The translations under genes and the position numbers were made by a program. A stretch of 6,514 nucleotides of DNA from Desulfobacterales bacterium C00003106 (GTDB taxonomy: Bacteria; Desulfobacterota; Desulfobacteria; Desulfobacterales; C00003106). Under the pieces are notes generated by a model. It searched no databases, was not told the origin of the DNA, and saw only the letters and a program-made list of their open reading frames with translations. Shown in pieces: positions 1 through 6,494 of this stretch (the first letter of the stretch is position 1; every line of letters starts with the position of its first letter). The DNA is taken from contig MAXM01000091.1 in the NCBI GenBank assembly GCA_001751015.1, forward strand, positions 1 through 6,514. The letters run 5' to 3'.

Positions 1-1
1 G

Positions 2-871
2 GAACGGGCAATCCGGTTATTTTTCTTTTTTGTCGCAATTGGCTCTATAACAACCCTCGCTCTTATTGTCGTCTTTCTGTTTATGGAAGGTCTTCCCATT
101 TTCAAGAGCGTTTCTGTCAGCGATTTCCTGTTTGGACGTTACTGGTACCCGACCGATGACCCTGCAGATTTTGGTATCTTTGCGCTCATCGTAGGGTCCA
201 TAGCAGTAACCGGCCTGTCTGCTGTTATCTCGGTTCCACTTGGGGTGCTGACAGCGGTTTATCTTGCAGAAGCCGCTTCCCGGCGCCTCCGGGAATGGAT
301 CAAGCCGATCGTGGAGCTGCTCGCGGCTCTTCCTTCCGTGGTGATTGGTTTCTTCGGGATGGTCGTAGTGGCCCCTTTCCTTCAGGAAGTGCTTGGTATT
401 CCTACAGGGTTGAATCTCTTTAACGCTGCGCTGATGCTGGCCTTTATGTCCATTCCAACCATCTCCAGCATCTCCGAGGACGCCATCTTCAGCGTACCCA
501 CGGAACTCAAAGAGGCATCACTCGCTCTGGGGGCCACCCGCTGGGAGACCATCGCCAGGGTCATCCTCCCTGCATCGATTTCCGGCATCTGCACCGCAGT
601 TATTCTGGGAATGTCCAGGGCAATCGGTGAGACTATGGTGGTGCTTATGATTGCCGGCGGCGCCGCCATGGTGCCGACTTCGATATTTGATCCGGTGAGG
701 CCCATGCCTGCCAGCATAGCCGCGGAAATGGCAGAGGCCCCTTTTCGGGGGGAACATTACTACGCACTCTTCGCCACGGGCATCGTGTTGTTTGCCTTTA
801 CTCTCATCTTCAATGTTGTGGCGGATCACGTCTCCCATCGATACAAGCAGGTGGGGGCCTCGACCCTTTGA
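2..871 (+). CDS. pstC: Phosphate ABC transporter permease PstC, 5' end outside the window
   Basis: Inner-membrane permease that with PstA forms the phosphate channel of the PstSCAB importer. The frame is open from base 2, so 289 residues are visible. The first internal ATG (83) is not the start, because the codons before it encode a hydrophobic helix (visible residues about 5-27, IRLFFFF..VVFLF) typical of PstC TM1. PstC proteins are usually about 290-320 residues, so only a short N-terminal tip is missing. The W-Y-P..FG segment, a run of further membrane helices, the cytoplasmic EAA loop that docks on PstB (EASLALGATRWE, visible residues about 171-182) and the SRAIGET motif (about 205-211) are present; in E. 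coli PstC, charged residues of this last motif are needed for transport. The stop at 869-871 lies 32 bp before pstA. pstS would be expected upstream. Family assignment is firm; PstC rather than PstA follows from order and the N-terminal pattern. Confidence 0.95.
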   Translation, partial: ERAIRLFFFFVAIGSITTLALIVVFLFMEGLPIFKSVSVSDFLFGRYWYPTDDPADFGIFALIVGSIAVTGLSAVISVPLGVLTAVYLAEAASRRLREWIKPIVELLAALPSVVIGFFGMVVVAPFLQEVLGIPTGLNLFNAALMLAFMSIPTISSISEDAIFSVPTELKEASLALGATRWETIARVILPASISGICTAVILGMSRAIGETMVVLMIAGGAAMVPTSIFDPVRPMPASIAAEMAEAPFRGEHYYALFATGIVLFAFTLIFNVVADHVSHRYKQVGASTL

Positions 872-903
872 CCGGTTGACGGAGTCTTGACAAAGGTTTA
901 TCT

Positions 904-1773
904 ATGAACGGATCAATGTCTCTTACGCGACGTCGCAAATTGACTCAGGCTATCATGTTCGGGATTTTCAGGCTCTCGGCTGCTATCAATGGAGTTGCAC
1001 TGCTGATCATTGTTTATTTTCTTGTGGCAAAGGGATGGCGGGCTATCACCTGGACATTTCTGACCCAGCCGCCCATTGATTGCATGACCCGGGGGGGTAT
1101 CCTGCCGTGCATCGTCGGCACCCTCTGCCTTTGCATAGGCGCTATTCTGGTGGCCCTTCCGATAGGAGTTGCCTCTGCTGTCTATCTTCATGAGTATGCC
1201 GGTGAGGGACGCATACTCCGTCTTATTCGTTTCGGCATCAATAACCTTGCAGGCATCCCTTCCATTATCTTCGGGCTGTTTGGTCTGGCTTTCTTTGTGG
1301 TCTGGCTGGATTTTGGCGTCAGCATCCTTTCAGGCGCCTTGACCCTTGGCGCCATGACCCTGCCCGTGATTATCGGGGCCTCTGAAGAAGCCCTGAGCGC
1401 TGTCCCGGACACTTACAGGGAGGCCTCTCTCGGCCTGGGAGCCACCAAGTGGCAGACTGTCTATCGCGTGGTTCTGCCCGCTGCGTTGCCGGGCATCCTT
1501 ACAGGGGCTATCCTGGGTGTCAGCCGTTCCGCCGGAGAAACCGCGCCTATCATGTTTACGGCAGCCGTATTCTATACACCTTGTTTGCCCACTTCCGTCT
1601 TTGATGAAATCATGGCGCTTCCCTATCATATCTACGTCCTGGCCACGGCCGGCACTGAGATTGAATCTACGCGGCATCTCCAGTATGGGACAGCGCTTGT
1701 GTTGATTGCACTTGTGCTGGGATTGAATCTTGTTGCCATTATCTACCGGGCTCGTCTGCAAAGGCGGATGTGA
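904..1773 (+). CDS. pstA: Phosphate ABC transporter permease PstA
   Basis: Second inner-membrane permease of the phosphate importer, partner of PstC. It has 289 residues, normal for PstA (about 280-300). TM1 is at about residues 23-43 (INGVALLIIVYFLVA), followed by the periplasmic TFLTQPP segment typical of PstA and further helices. The EAA loop EASLGLGATKWQ (173-184) binds PstB, and SRSAGETAPIMF (207-218) is the PstA version of the conserved SRxxGET motif. The C-terminal half includes YHIYVLATAG and a last helix ending in basic residues. The start ATG at 904 follows AAAGG (892-896) at 7 bp. An in-frame ATG at 916 (MSLTRRRK) is a possible alternative that would remove four residues. It follows pstC by 32 bp and is probably cotranscribed. 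Unusually for a pst operon, pstB does not follow closely: 415 bp of repeat DNA intervene. Confidence 0.95.
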   Translation: MNGSMSLTRRRKLTQAIMFGIFRLSAAINGVALLIIVYFLVAKGWRAITWTFLTQPPIDCMTRGGILPCIVGTLCLCIGAILVALPIGVASAVYLHEYAGEGRILRLIRFGINNLAGIPSIIFGLFGLAFFVVWLDFGVSILSGALTLGAMTLPVIIGASEEALSAVPDTYREASLGLGATKWQTVYRVVLPAALPGILTGAILGVSRSAGETAPIMFTAAVFYTPCLPTSVFDEIMALPYHIYVLATAGTEIESTRHLQYGTALVLIALVLGLNLVAIIYRARLQRRM

Positions 1774-1837
1774 GACATCGGGGATGTTGATTTAAGGAAT
1801 TCGCTGACGAACGCTGATTAGAACATAAATTGAGCAA

Positions 1838-1976
1838 TCAGCTGTTAGTCATTAGCGTTTAGCTTTGAAAAATCAAGGCATTACGTTAATTGGGAATTGT
1901 ACCCAGTGGGTGAAAGTTTATAATAGGAAAACATTTTGTAATCATTAAACTAATAGCTAACCGCTAAAGGCTAAGG
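1838..1976. repeat. Heptamer array in inverted orientation (TTAGCnn ... GCTAAnn)
   Basis: The left arm (1838-1865) has four words with exact 7-bp spacing: TCAGCtg, TTAGTca, TTAGCgt, TTAGCtt. The right arm (1949-1976) has four words at the same period in reverse complement: ACTAAta, GCTAAcc, GCTAAag, GCTAAgg. The arms are separated by 83 bp of AT-rich DNA, which holds only a 4-bp ACCC/GGGT hairpin (1901-1911). The arms could pair imperfectly; TTAGCGTTTAGCT (1853-1865) against AGCTAACCGCTAA (1955-1967) has one mismatch. The last heptamer abuts and slightly overlaps the MITE-like end at 1975. The part of the spacer before it (1774-1837) shows only a weak 5-bp hairpin and nothing else I can identify. 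The function is unknown; period and symmetry are read directly from the bases. Confidence 0.75.
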
Positions 1977-2154
1977 AACGGGGACGAAATAACTTCCTCA
2001 ACTATGCATCACAGCTTCAGGCCATCTTTGCCCGATCTCAAATCACAAAAGCATCAAAATAGCTTGCTATTCCATCAACTTTTGTGATTTGAGATCGAAC
2101 AAATTTGACCCAAATCTATGCGCCTACTTGGGAAAGTTATTCCGTCTCCGTTCC
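1975..2154. mobile_element. MITE-like non-autonomous element between pstA and pstB
   Basis: A 180-bp non-coding unit bounded by 21-bp terminal inverted repeats. The left end is at 1975-1995 (GGAACGGGGACGAAATAACT plus T), and the right end at 2134-2154 is its reverse complement with two differences (19 of 21 match). TAA stands directly outside both ends (1972-1974 and 2155-2157), which could be a 3-bp target duplication or chance in AT-rich DNA. The same 20-bp left end occurs again at 6495-6514, showing that the end is repeated in this genome. There is no ORF of useful length, so any transposase must act in trans. G-rich ends of this style occur on short palindromic elements in many environmental bacteria, but I cannot assign a named family. 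The right end lies 37 bp before the pstB start. Confidence 0.75.
2033..2097. repeat. Perfect 19-bp inverted repeat (long hairpin) inside the MITE-like element
   Basis: CGATCTCAAATCACAAAAG (2033-2051) is exactly reverse-complemented at 2079-2097. Between them is a 27-base loop that holds a further 6-bp stem, AATAGC (2058-2063) with GCTATT (2066-2071), around a TT turn. If transcribed with pst mRNA this would fold into a very stable hairpin, nested inside a longer stem formed by the element ends. No T-run follows either arm, so it is not a classical intrinsic terminator. A processing site for a double-strand RNase or an mRNA stability element is possible but unproven. Confidence 0.85.
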
Positions 2155-2181
2155 TAATCGCTCAACTTAGGTAGAACATAC

Positions 2182-2185
2182 AGGA
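2182..2185 (+). promoter_or_regulatory. Ribosome binding site deciding the pstB start
   Basis: AGGA at 2182-2185 is 6 bp before the ATG at 2192 but only 3 bp before the in-frame GTG at 2189, which favours the ATG. It lies outside the MITE-like element, 28 bp after its right end. Confidence 0.5.
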
Positions 2186-2191
2186 TTCGTG

Positions 2192-2953
2192 ATGGATAAA
2201 ACTACAAAAATGACAACAAGGAATATGGATTTCTACTACGGTGATTTCCATGCCCTGCATAACATCTCCCTTGATTTTGGCGTCAATGAGGTCACAGCCC
2301 TTATCGGCCCTTCAGGGTGTGGCAAGAGCACTCTGCTGCGCTGCCTGAACCGGATGAATGATCTGATTTCCATTAGTCGGGTGGAAGGCGAGGTTCTGCT
2401 GGATAATGAGGATATCTATGCGCCTGATCTGGACGTGGTCAGCCTTCGCCGTCGTGTCGGCATGGTCTTTCAAAAACCTAATCCTTTTCCCAAGAGCAAT
2501 TTTGATAATGTCGCATACGGCCTGAGAGTAAACGGCGTGAAAGACAAGGCAATCATTTCAGAGCGGGTTGAGAAAAGTCTGCGACAGGCGGCTCTATGGG
2601 ATGAAATCAAAGACAGGATTCACGAGTCGGCCCTGGGCCTTTCAGGAGGACAGCAACAGCGGCTTTGCATTGCGCGGGCACTCGCGGTGGAGCCTGAAGT
2701 GGTTCTTATGGATGAGCCGGCATCCGCCCTGGACCCGATTGCCACCCAGAAGATTGAGGAATTGATATACCAATTGAAAAAGAGGTATACGATCATAATT
2801 GTCACCCACAACATGCAGCAGGCGGCCAGGGTGTCTGATATTACCGCATTTTTCTACTTGGGAAAACTCATCGAAGTGGACGACACAGAGACCCTTTTCA
2901 CCAAACCAAAACTCGAACAGACTGAGCATTACATCACAGGCCGTTTCGGATAG
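2192..2953 (+). CDS. pstB: Phosphate ABC transporter ATP-binding protein PstB
   Basis: Cytoplasmic ATPase that drives phosphate import through PstCA. From the ATG at 2192 it has 253 residues, normal for PstB (about 250-260); the in-frame GTG at 2189 would add one. All ABC motifs are intact: Walker A GPSGCGKST (39-47), Q-loop in VFQKPNPFP (Q94), signature LSGGQQQR (150-157), Walker B VVLMDEP with the catalytic Glu (170-176), D-loop SALD (178-181), and H-loop in VTHNMQQA (H206). The PstB-specific features MDFYYGDFHALHNI near the N-terminus, FQKPNPFPKS and the C-terminal TEHYITGRFG identify it within the ABC superfamily. It is separated from pstA by the repeat-filled gap and followed after 13 bp by phoU. 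Expression may depend on read-through of the gap or on a promoter in it; I could not identify a convincing one. Confidence 0.97.
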   Translation: MDKTTKMTTRNMDFYYGDFHALHNISLDFGVNEVTALIGPSGCGKSTLLRCLNRMNDLISISRVEGEVLLDNEDIYAPDLDVVSLRRRVGMVFQKPNPFPKSNFDNVAYGLRVNGVKDKAIISERVEKSLRQAALWDEIKDRIHESALGLSGGQQQRLCIARALAVEPEVVLMDEPASALDPIATQKIEELIYQLKKRYTIIIVTHNMQQAARVSDITAFFYLGKLIEVDDTETLFTKPKLEQTEHYITGRFG

Positions 2954-2966
2954 AAAGGAAAGCCCC

Positions 2967-3638
2967 ATGCCCGTCCATCTTCATAAGGAATTAGAAAGAC
3001 TAAAAAAAAGAATTCTCTCTCTTGGAGCCATGGTAGAAGAGCGTGTTCGGATGGCTGTCAAGGCCCTTGATTTGAGAGATGCCGCTCTCGCGGAAAAGAT
3101 CATCAACAGCGACCATGAGATAGATGAACTTGAAGTGGATGTGGAAGAAGAATGCCTGAAGATCCTGGCTCTGCATCAGCCCGTTGCCATTGATCTCCGG
3201 TTTCTCATTGCTACGATCAAGATCAACAACGATCTGGAAAGGGTAGCGGATGAGGCGGTGAATATTGCACAACGAGTAGTGGTTCTTACCAAACGCGTCA
3301 GGCTCGATCTCCCTTTCAGTTATTCCCTGATGGCGGAAAAAAGCGCGGCCATGCTGAAAGAGAGTTTAGACGCCCTCGTGAATATGGACGACGACCTTGC
3401 CTTGCATGTTCGCGTCTCGGACGATGAGGTCGATGTCATGTTGAATGAGGCCTACGATGCAGTGAAACATGCTATTTCCGAGCACCCTGAGCGTGTGGGT
3501 TATCTGATCAACCTGTTTTTGATTTCCCGTCACCTCGAGAGGATAGCGGATCATGCCACCAACATTGCCGAAGAGGTCGTCTACCTGATAGAAGGCGAGA
3601 TAGTCCGGCACGCAAATAAGGGACTCGGAAATGAATAA
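2967..3638 (+). CDS. phoU: Phosphate signalling regulator PhoU
   Basis: Cytoplasmic regulator that links the state of the Pst transporter to the PhoR/PhoB two-component system and restrains phosphate uptake. It has 223 residues, slightly shorter than E. coli PhoU. The protein is two similar three-helix bundles. Each ends in the conserved acidic metal-binding helix: DLERVADEAVNIA (89-101) in the first and HLERIADHATNIAEE (189-203) in the second, both intact. The start is the ATG at 2967, preceded by AAAGGAA (2954-2960) at 6 bp. The frame is open further upstream inside pstB, but that part does not resemble PhoU. It begins 13 bp after pstB, so the two are almost certainly cotranscribed. In the 108 bp before the porin I see no clear terminator. 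Confidence 0.95.
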   Translation: MPVHLHKELERLKKRILSLGAMVEERVRMAVKALDLRDAALAEKIINSDHEIDELEVDVEEECLKILALHQPVAIDLRFLIATIKINNDLERVADEAVNIAQRVVVLTKRVRLDLPFSYSLMAEKSAAMLKESLDALVNMDDDLALHVRVSDDEVDVMLNEAYDAVKHAISEHPERVGYLINLFLISRHLERIADHATNIAEEVVYLIEGEIVRHANKGLGNE

Positions 3639-3746
3639 GCGAAACGTAATGGGAAGACAATAGATCGAAATCCATGCGAAAGGGGTGAGATTCGAGTCCA
3701 AAAGGCAGAACAATTAAACAGTCAACAAAAAGGAGTATGTGAACAC

Positions 3747-5039
3747 ATGAAAAAGACTTTATTTGTGCTATTGATGGCAGCTACTTTGGTGTTGGGCGTG
3801 GGAATCGCAGGCGTTGTGCTCGCTGAGGATCATGGTCAGCAGGATCCGCTGATTGACAGGCTGATTCGCAAGGGTATCCTTACAGAACAGGAAGGAGTTG
3901 AAATACAAAAAGAAGAAGCAAAAGACAAGGGGCTGGTTCTCCCCAAGGGGCTCAGAGGTATAAAGGTCGGCATGCTTGCCTACATAGACTATTCAAATGG
4001 CGTAACGCCGGAATCCCATGACTCAGAATCGAGTTACAACCATTTCAGACTTACGCGGGGGTACCTCACCGTAAAAAAGGAGCTTCTTCCATGGATGCAC
4101 ACACGAATCACCATTGATACACACCAGGACGATACGGGCGACTATAAAGAACGTATCAAATATCTGTATGCTGAATTGAGGCCTCCTGATTTAGGCCCCT
4201 TTACCGACATGAAGTCTGAAATAGGCATAGGGCACATCCCATGGCTGGACTTTGAGGAGCACATTAATCTGTATCGCTGTCAGGGCACCATGGCCGTGGA
4301 ACGGGCCGGCACCTTTAATTCCGCTGATGCAGGGGTGAGCCTCCGGGGTTATTTAGGAGGCAAGTTGGAGGACGCAGAGGAAAATACAGGAAGCCACTAC
4401 TATGACGGGCGCCACGGAAGCTGGCACCTCGGCGTATACAACGGAGCAGGTTATCACGCAAAGGAAGTCAACAACAACAAGGTGGTTGAGGGACGGCTTA
4501 CATGGCGGGTTTTGCCTGACCTTGTTCCGGGCCTCCAGTTAAGCTATTTTGGTAAATATGGAGAGGGTAATAGTAAGGATAAGGGTGATGAGGAAGAGTA
4601 TCCGGACTATCCGGACTACATGGTAAACCTGGGGATGCTGAGCTACGAGCATCCATGGGTTGTTCTCACAGGCCAGTATTTTCAAACTGAAGGCAATGCA
4701 AAGGGAAAATGGGTTGACACACTTGGCAAGGCCCTGGCAACCGAGGGTTATTCGTGTTACGCCAACGTGAAGCTTCCTGTTCTTGACAGAAAGCTTTCCG
4801 TGATTGCGCGTTATGACTATTTTGATCAGGATTCTGATGACAAGCTGGCCGATGCTTCTGATTACGAAATGTATATCGGAGGTCTTGCATGGAATGTTTA
4901 CAAGGGAAATATGCTTCTTGTAATGTATGAGCAAACCGACTATGGAAAGAACGCAGGCAAGAAAGGGAAACTCCCTGAGATAGACAACAGGCTTGGCGAT
5001 GACCATAAGGTTCAGGTTGTCTGGCAGATCAAATTCTAA
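3747..5039 (+). CDS. Outer-membrane porin, probable phosphate-selective O/P family
   Basis: Predicted outer-membrane beta-barrel of 430 residues that likely admits phosphate or other anions. A clear Sec signal peptide is present: MKK, a hydrophobic core (about 5-22) and probable cleavage after VLA26. A short helical segment (about 34-60, DPLIDRLIRKGILTEQEG) precedes the barrel, as is common in porins of this general type. From about residue 70 the sequence shows alternating beta-strand pattern with aromatic girdle residues. It ends in VQVVWQIKF, with the terminal Phe that the BAM complex recognises. AAGGAG at 3730-3735 is 11 bp before the ATG. Position directly after phoU supports a role in phosphate uptake, as with P. 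aeruginosa OprP/OprO. An acidic stretch (D278 to D290, with a YPDYPD tandem) is odd for an anion channel. The porin call is strong; substrate is inferred from context. Confidence 0.72.
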   Translation: MKKTLFVLLMAATLVLGVGIAGVVLAEDHGQQDPLIDRLIRKGILTEQEGVEIQKEEAKDKGLVLPKGLRGIKVGMLAYIDYSNGVTPESHDSESSYNHFRLTRGYLTVKKELLPWMHTRITIDTHQDDTGDYKERIKYLYAELRPPDLGPFTDMKSEIGIGHIPWLDFEEHINLYRCQGTMAVERAGTFNSADAGVSLRGYLGGKLEDAEENTGSHYYDGRHGSWHLGVYNGAGYHAKEVNNNKVVEGRLTWRVLPDLVPGLQLSYFGKYGEGNSKDKGDEEEYPDYPDYMVNLGMLSYEHPWVVLTGQYFQTEGNAKGKWVDTLGKALATEGYSCYANVKLPVLDRKLSVIARYDYFDQDSDDKLADASDYEMYIGGLAWNVYKGNMLLVMYEQTDYGKNAGKKGKLPEIDNRLGDDHKVQVVWQIKF

Positions 5040-5085
5040 CGGGTGTTTTCGCAATATAGGTCATTTCGACCGGACGGGAGGGGGA

Positions 5086-5105
5086 AAACTTGTATGTTCA
5101 AGTTT
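5086..5105. terminator. Weak hairpin at the convergent junction, possible terminator
   Basis: AAACTTG (5086-5092) pairs perfectly with CAAGTTT (5099-5105) around a 6-base loop in the 64-bp gap between the porin stop and the lipoprotein stop, overlapping the latter. The stem is short and AT-rich. Read on the - strand it ends in a run of four T, so it would serve the lipoprotein gene better than the porin. A second small hairpin, GGTC/GACC (5059-5071), lies beside it without a T-run. Confidence 0.25.
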
Positions 5106-6336
5106 ATTCACCCTCCCTTCGATTTTTAGGTGTGACTTCCAGTTCCAGGGTTTCCTCTCCGCGTTTTATCTGAAAGAGATGAGATCCGCGCGACTTTGCG
5201 TCAAGCATCGCACGGTGAATGTCCGATACGGATGAAACAGCAGCGCCATCTATGGCGAGCAGTATATCGCCCTTTTTTATACCCGCGGATTCAGCAGGGC
5301 TTTCAGGCAGCACGCCTTCTATTAGGAGACTTGCGCTATCTGCGACAGGTTTTATCTTGATGCCTATTAAAGGATGTCTATGCATCTTTTGCAGTTTTGT
5401 TACCCATACGTAGTCGGCTGCATTTTGCTTGAGCGCTGAACCTACAGATGCAGGCATCAGGGTCAAATAAGTAGAAGTCACCCTCCGCTGTACACGCTCC
5501 GGAATACCAAATTTTTCTATATGACCATTTCCGGCAAAGACGACAATTTGCGAATCATCTTGGTCGGTTTTGACGATTTTTGCCACGGATTCCGCCATTG
5601 AATCGTCCCATACTGACTGTGCCTCGTGGAAATATTCAAAGCCGTGAAGATCATCCGTGTCGTGCCCGGCATATTGCCTTTGCAGAAACGCCCGGTGCAT
5701 GTCGTCAGACAGATCAATATCTTCTGCGATCTGAGCCCTTTCATTCTCGGAAAGAGACTCAATTCCCCTGGTTGCCACTTTTCTGACGATCTCTATGGGA
5801 ACATTGAGGGGAGTAAGCGGGATATGGTTTTCTCTGACAAATAAAAGAATCGCCCGATACAGGTCGAAATCGAACGACCAGCGTTCTTCCCATTCTACTT
5901 TTTTCAAAAAGGTCTCTTCGGTATATCCCCCGGAACTCCAGCGGTCCAAAACCGCCTGATAGGAACGCCCGAACATCTCCATGCCTACGTGAATCGGCTG
6001 ATCGTTCTTAAAGAGCGCTTCGAGCACCTTGAGCTGTATATCATGATGTGAGCTGTTTACGTGGGTTTCGCCCACGTAAACAATACGAACCGAACGCAAC
6101 TCGGCCATCATTTCTTCAAATGTGACGACCTGCCCGGTGCTCATCCGAACGATCTCACCTTCGACAAAAACACGGGAGATTCCCTCAACCCGCACGAACG
6201 TCGGACGCACCTTGTGTTTTGGCATTCCTCCAAGGTGCGTACATCCCCAAAAAGAGAATTGAAGAGCCATGATCACCACAACAAGCAGGACTTGCCTGCC
6301 GCACACAAGACAATTACACATTATCCGGGATTTCAT
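5104..6336 (-). CDS. ChaN/TIKI-family lipoprotein with C-terminal PDZ domain
   Basis: Predicted lipoprotein of 410 residues from the ATG at 6336 (a GTG at 6339 adds one; numbers below count from that GTG). The signal peptide has a hydrophobic core VLLVVVIMALQFSFWG and a likely lipidated Cys33; Phe and Trp just before it make an atypical lipobox. Thr follows the Cys, which permits outer-membrane sorting. The ChaN domain (about 72-300) carries a pair of GX2H motifs, GETH (90-93) and GNGH (270-273), plus GMEMF with E121 and FDFDLYRAILLFV (156-168), the pattern of the ChaN/TIKI/EreA superfamily. ChaN of Campylobacter binds haem; TIKI proteins are proteases. Residues about 322-403 form a PDZ domain (GVLPESPAESAGIKKGDILLAIDG region). 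Upstream of the start there is only a weak Shine-Dalgarno (GAG). It is convergent to the porin and probably a separate unit. The activity is unknown: haem or iron handling, or hydrolysis, are both possible. Confidence 0.82.
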   Translation of the reverse strand: MKSRIMCNCLVCGRQVLLVVVIMALQFSFWGCTHLGGMPKHKVRPTFVRVEGISRVFVEGEIVRMSTGQVVTFEEMMAELRSVRIVYVGETHVNSSHHDIQLKVLEALFKNDQPIHVGMEMFGRSYQAVLDRWSSGGYTEETFLKKVEWEERWSFDFDLYRAILLFVRENHIPLTPLNVPIEIVRKVATRGIESLSENERAQIAEDIDLSDDMHRAFLQRQYAGHDTDDLHGFEYFHEAQSVWDDSMAESVAKIVKTDQDDSQIVVFAGNGHIEKFGIPERVQRRVTSTYLTLMPASVGSALKQNAADYVWVTKLQKMHRHPLIGIKIKPVADSASLLIEGVLPESPAESAGIKKGDILLAIDGAAVSSVSDIHRAMLDAKSRGSHLFQIKRGEETLELEVTPKNRREGE

Positions 6337-6365
6337 CACAAGATCTCTGTATCTTTTTTGTAACC

Positions 6366-6490
6366 GTTCACAGTTGTCGGTTCACGGTTCGAGGTAAACT
6401 TCGATTTTCACATCCTCAACCGATCCCATAATTTCTGCTTTTTGTTTTTTCAACCGTGAACTGTATAACCGGCAACCGTGAACTGTTACT
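6366..6490. repeat. Second heptamer array in inverted orientation (GTTCACn ... nGTGAAC)
   Basis: The left arm (6366-6393) has four 7-bp words: GTTCACA, GTTGTCG, GTTCACG, GTTCGAG. The right arm (6455-6490) is the reverse complement type: CGTGAAC at 6455 and 6477, with TGTATAAC and CGGCAAC between them (one 8-bp slip) and TGTTACT after. The 61-bp spacer is T-rich near its right side. The array begins 29 bp upstream of the lipoprotein start, so it would sit in that gene's leader or promoter region. The layout copies that of 1838-1976, but the heptamer word is different. Confidence 0.7.
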
Positions 6491-6494
6491 CTTA

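Noticed and set aside
1..9. GGAACGGGC at the window start resembling the MITE end
   Set aside because: The match stops after eight bases and lies within the pstC reading frame; chance.
1775..1787. Small hairpin ACATC-GGG-GATGT just after pstA
   Set aside because: Only a 5-bp stem with a 3-base loop and no T-run; too weak to call a terminator.
1838..1976. CRISPR-like array
   Set aside because: The repeat unit is 7 bp with no longer repeat-spacer pattern, and the arms are in inverted orientation.
2033..2097. Intrinsic terminator between pstA and pstB
   Set aside because: The stem is long and stable but no T-run follows on either strand; it is better explained as the internal palindrome of a mobile element.
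2105..2140. Possible promoter for pstB inside the MITE-like element (TTGACC at 2105-2110)
   Set aside because: No acceptable -10 box lies 16-18 bp downstream; the sequence at the right distance is TTGGGA.
2799..2966. Longer PhoU starting inside pstB
   Set aside because: The upstream part is a shifted-frame reading of pstB with no PhoU similarity; the ATG at 2967 has a good Shine-Dalgarno and gives the right length.
3639..3746. Pho box or terminator in the phoU-porin gap
   Set aside because: No pair of CTGTCA-like direct repeats with proper spacing and no stem followed by T residues was found by eye.
6425..6453. Possible - strand promoter for the lipoprotein gene (TTGAAA, 17-bp spacer, TATGGG)
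   Set aside because: The -35 is good but the -10 matches only its first three bases, and the region is A/T-rich, so chance is likely.
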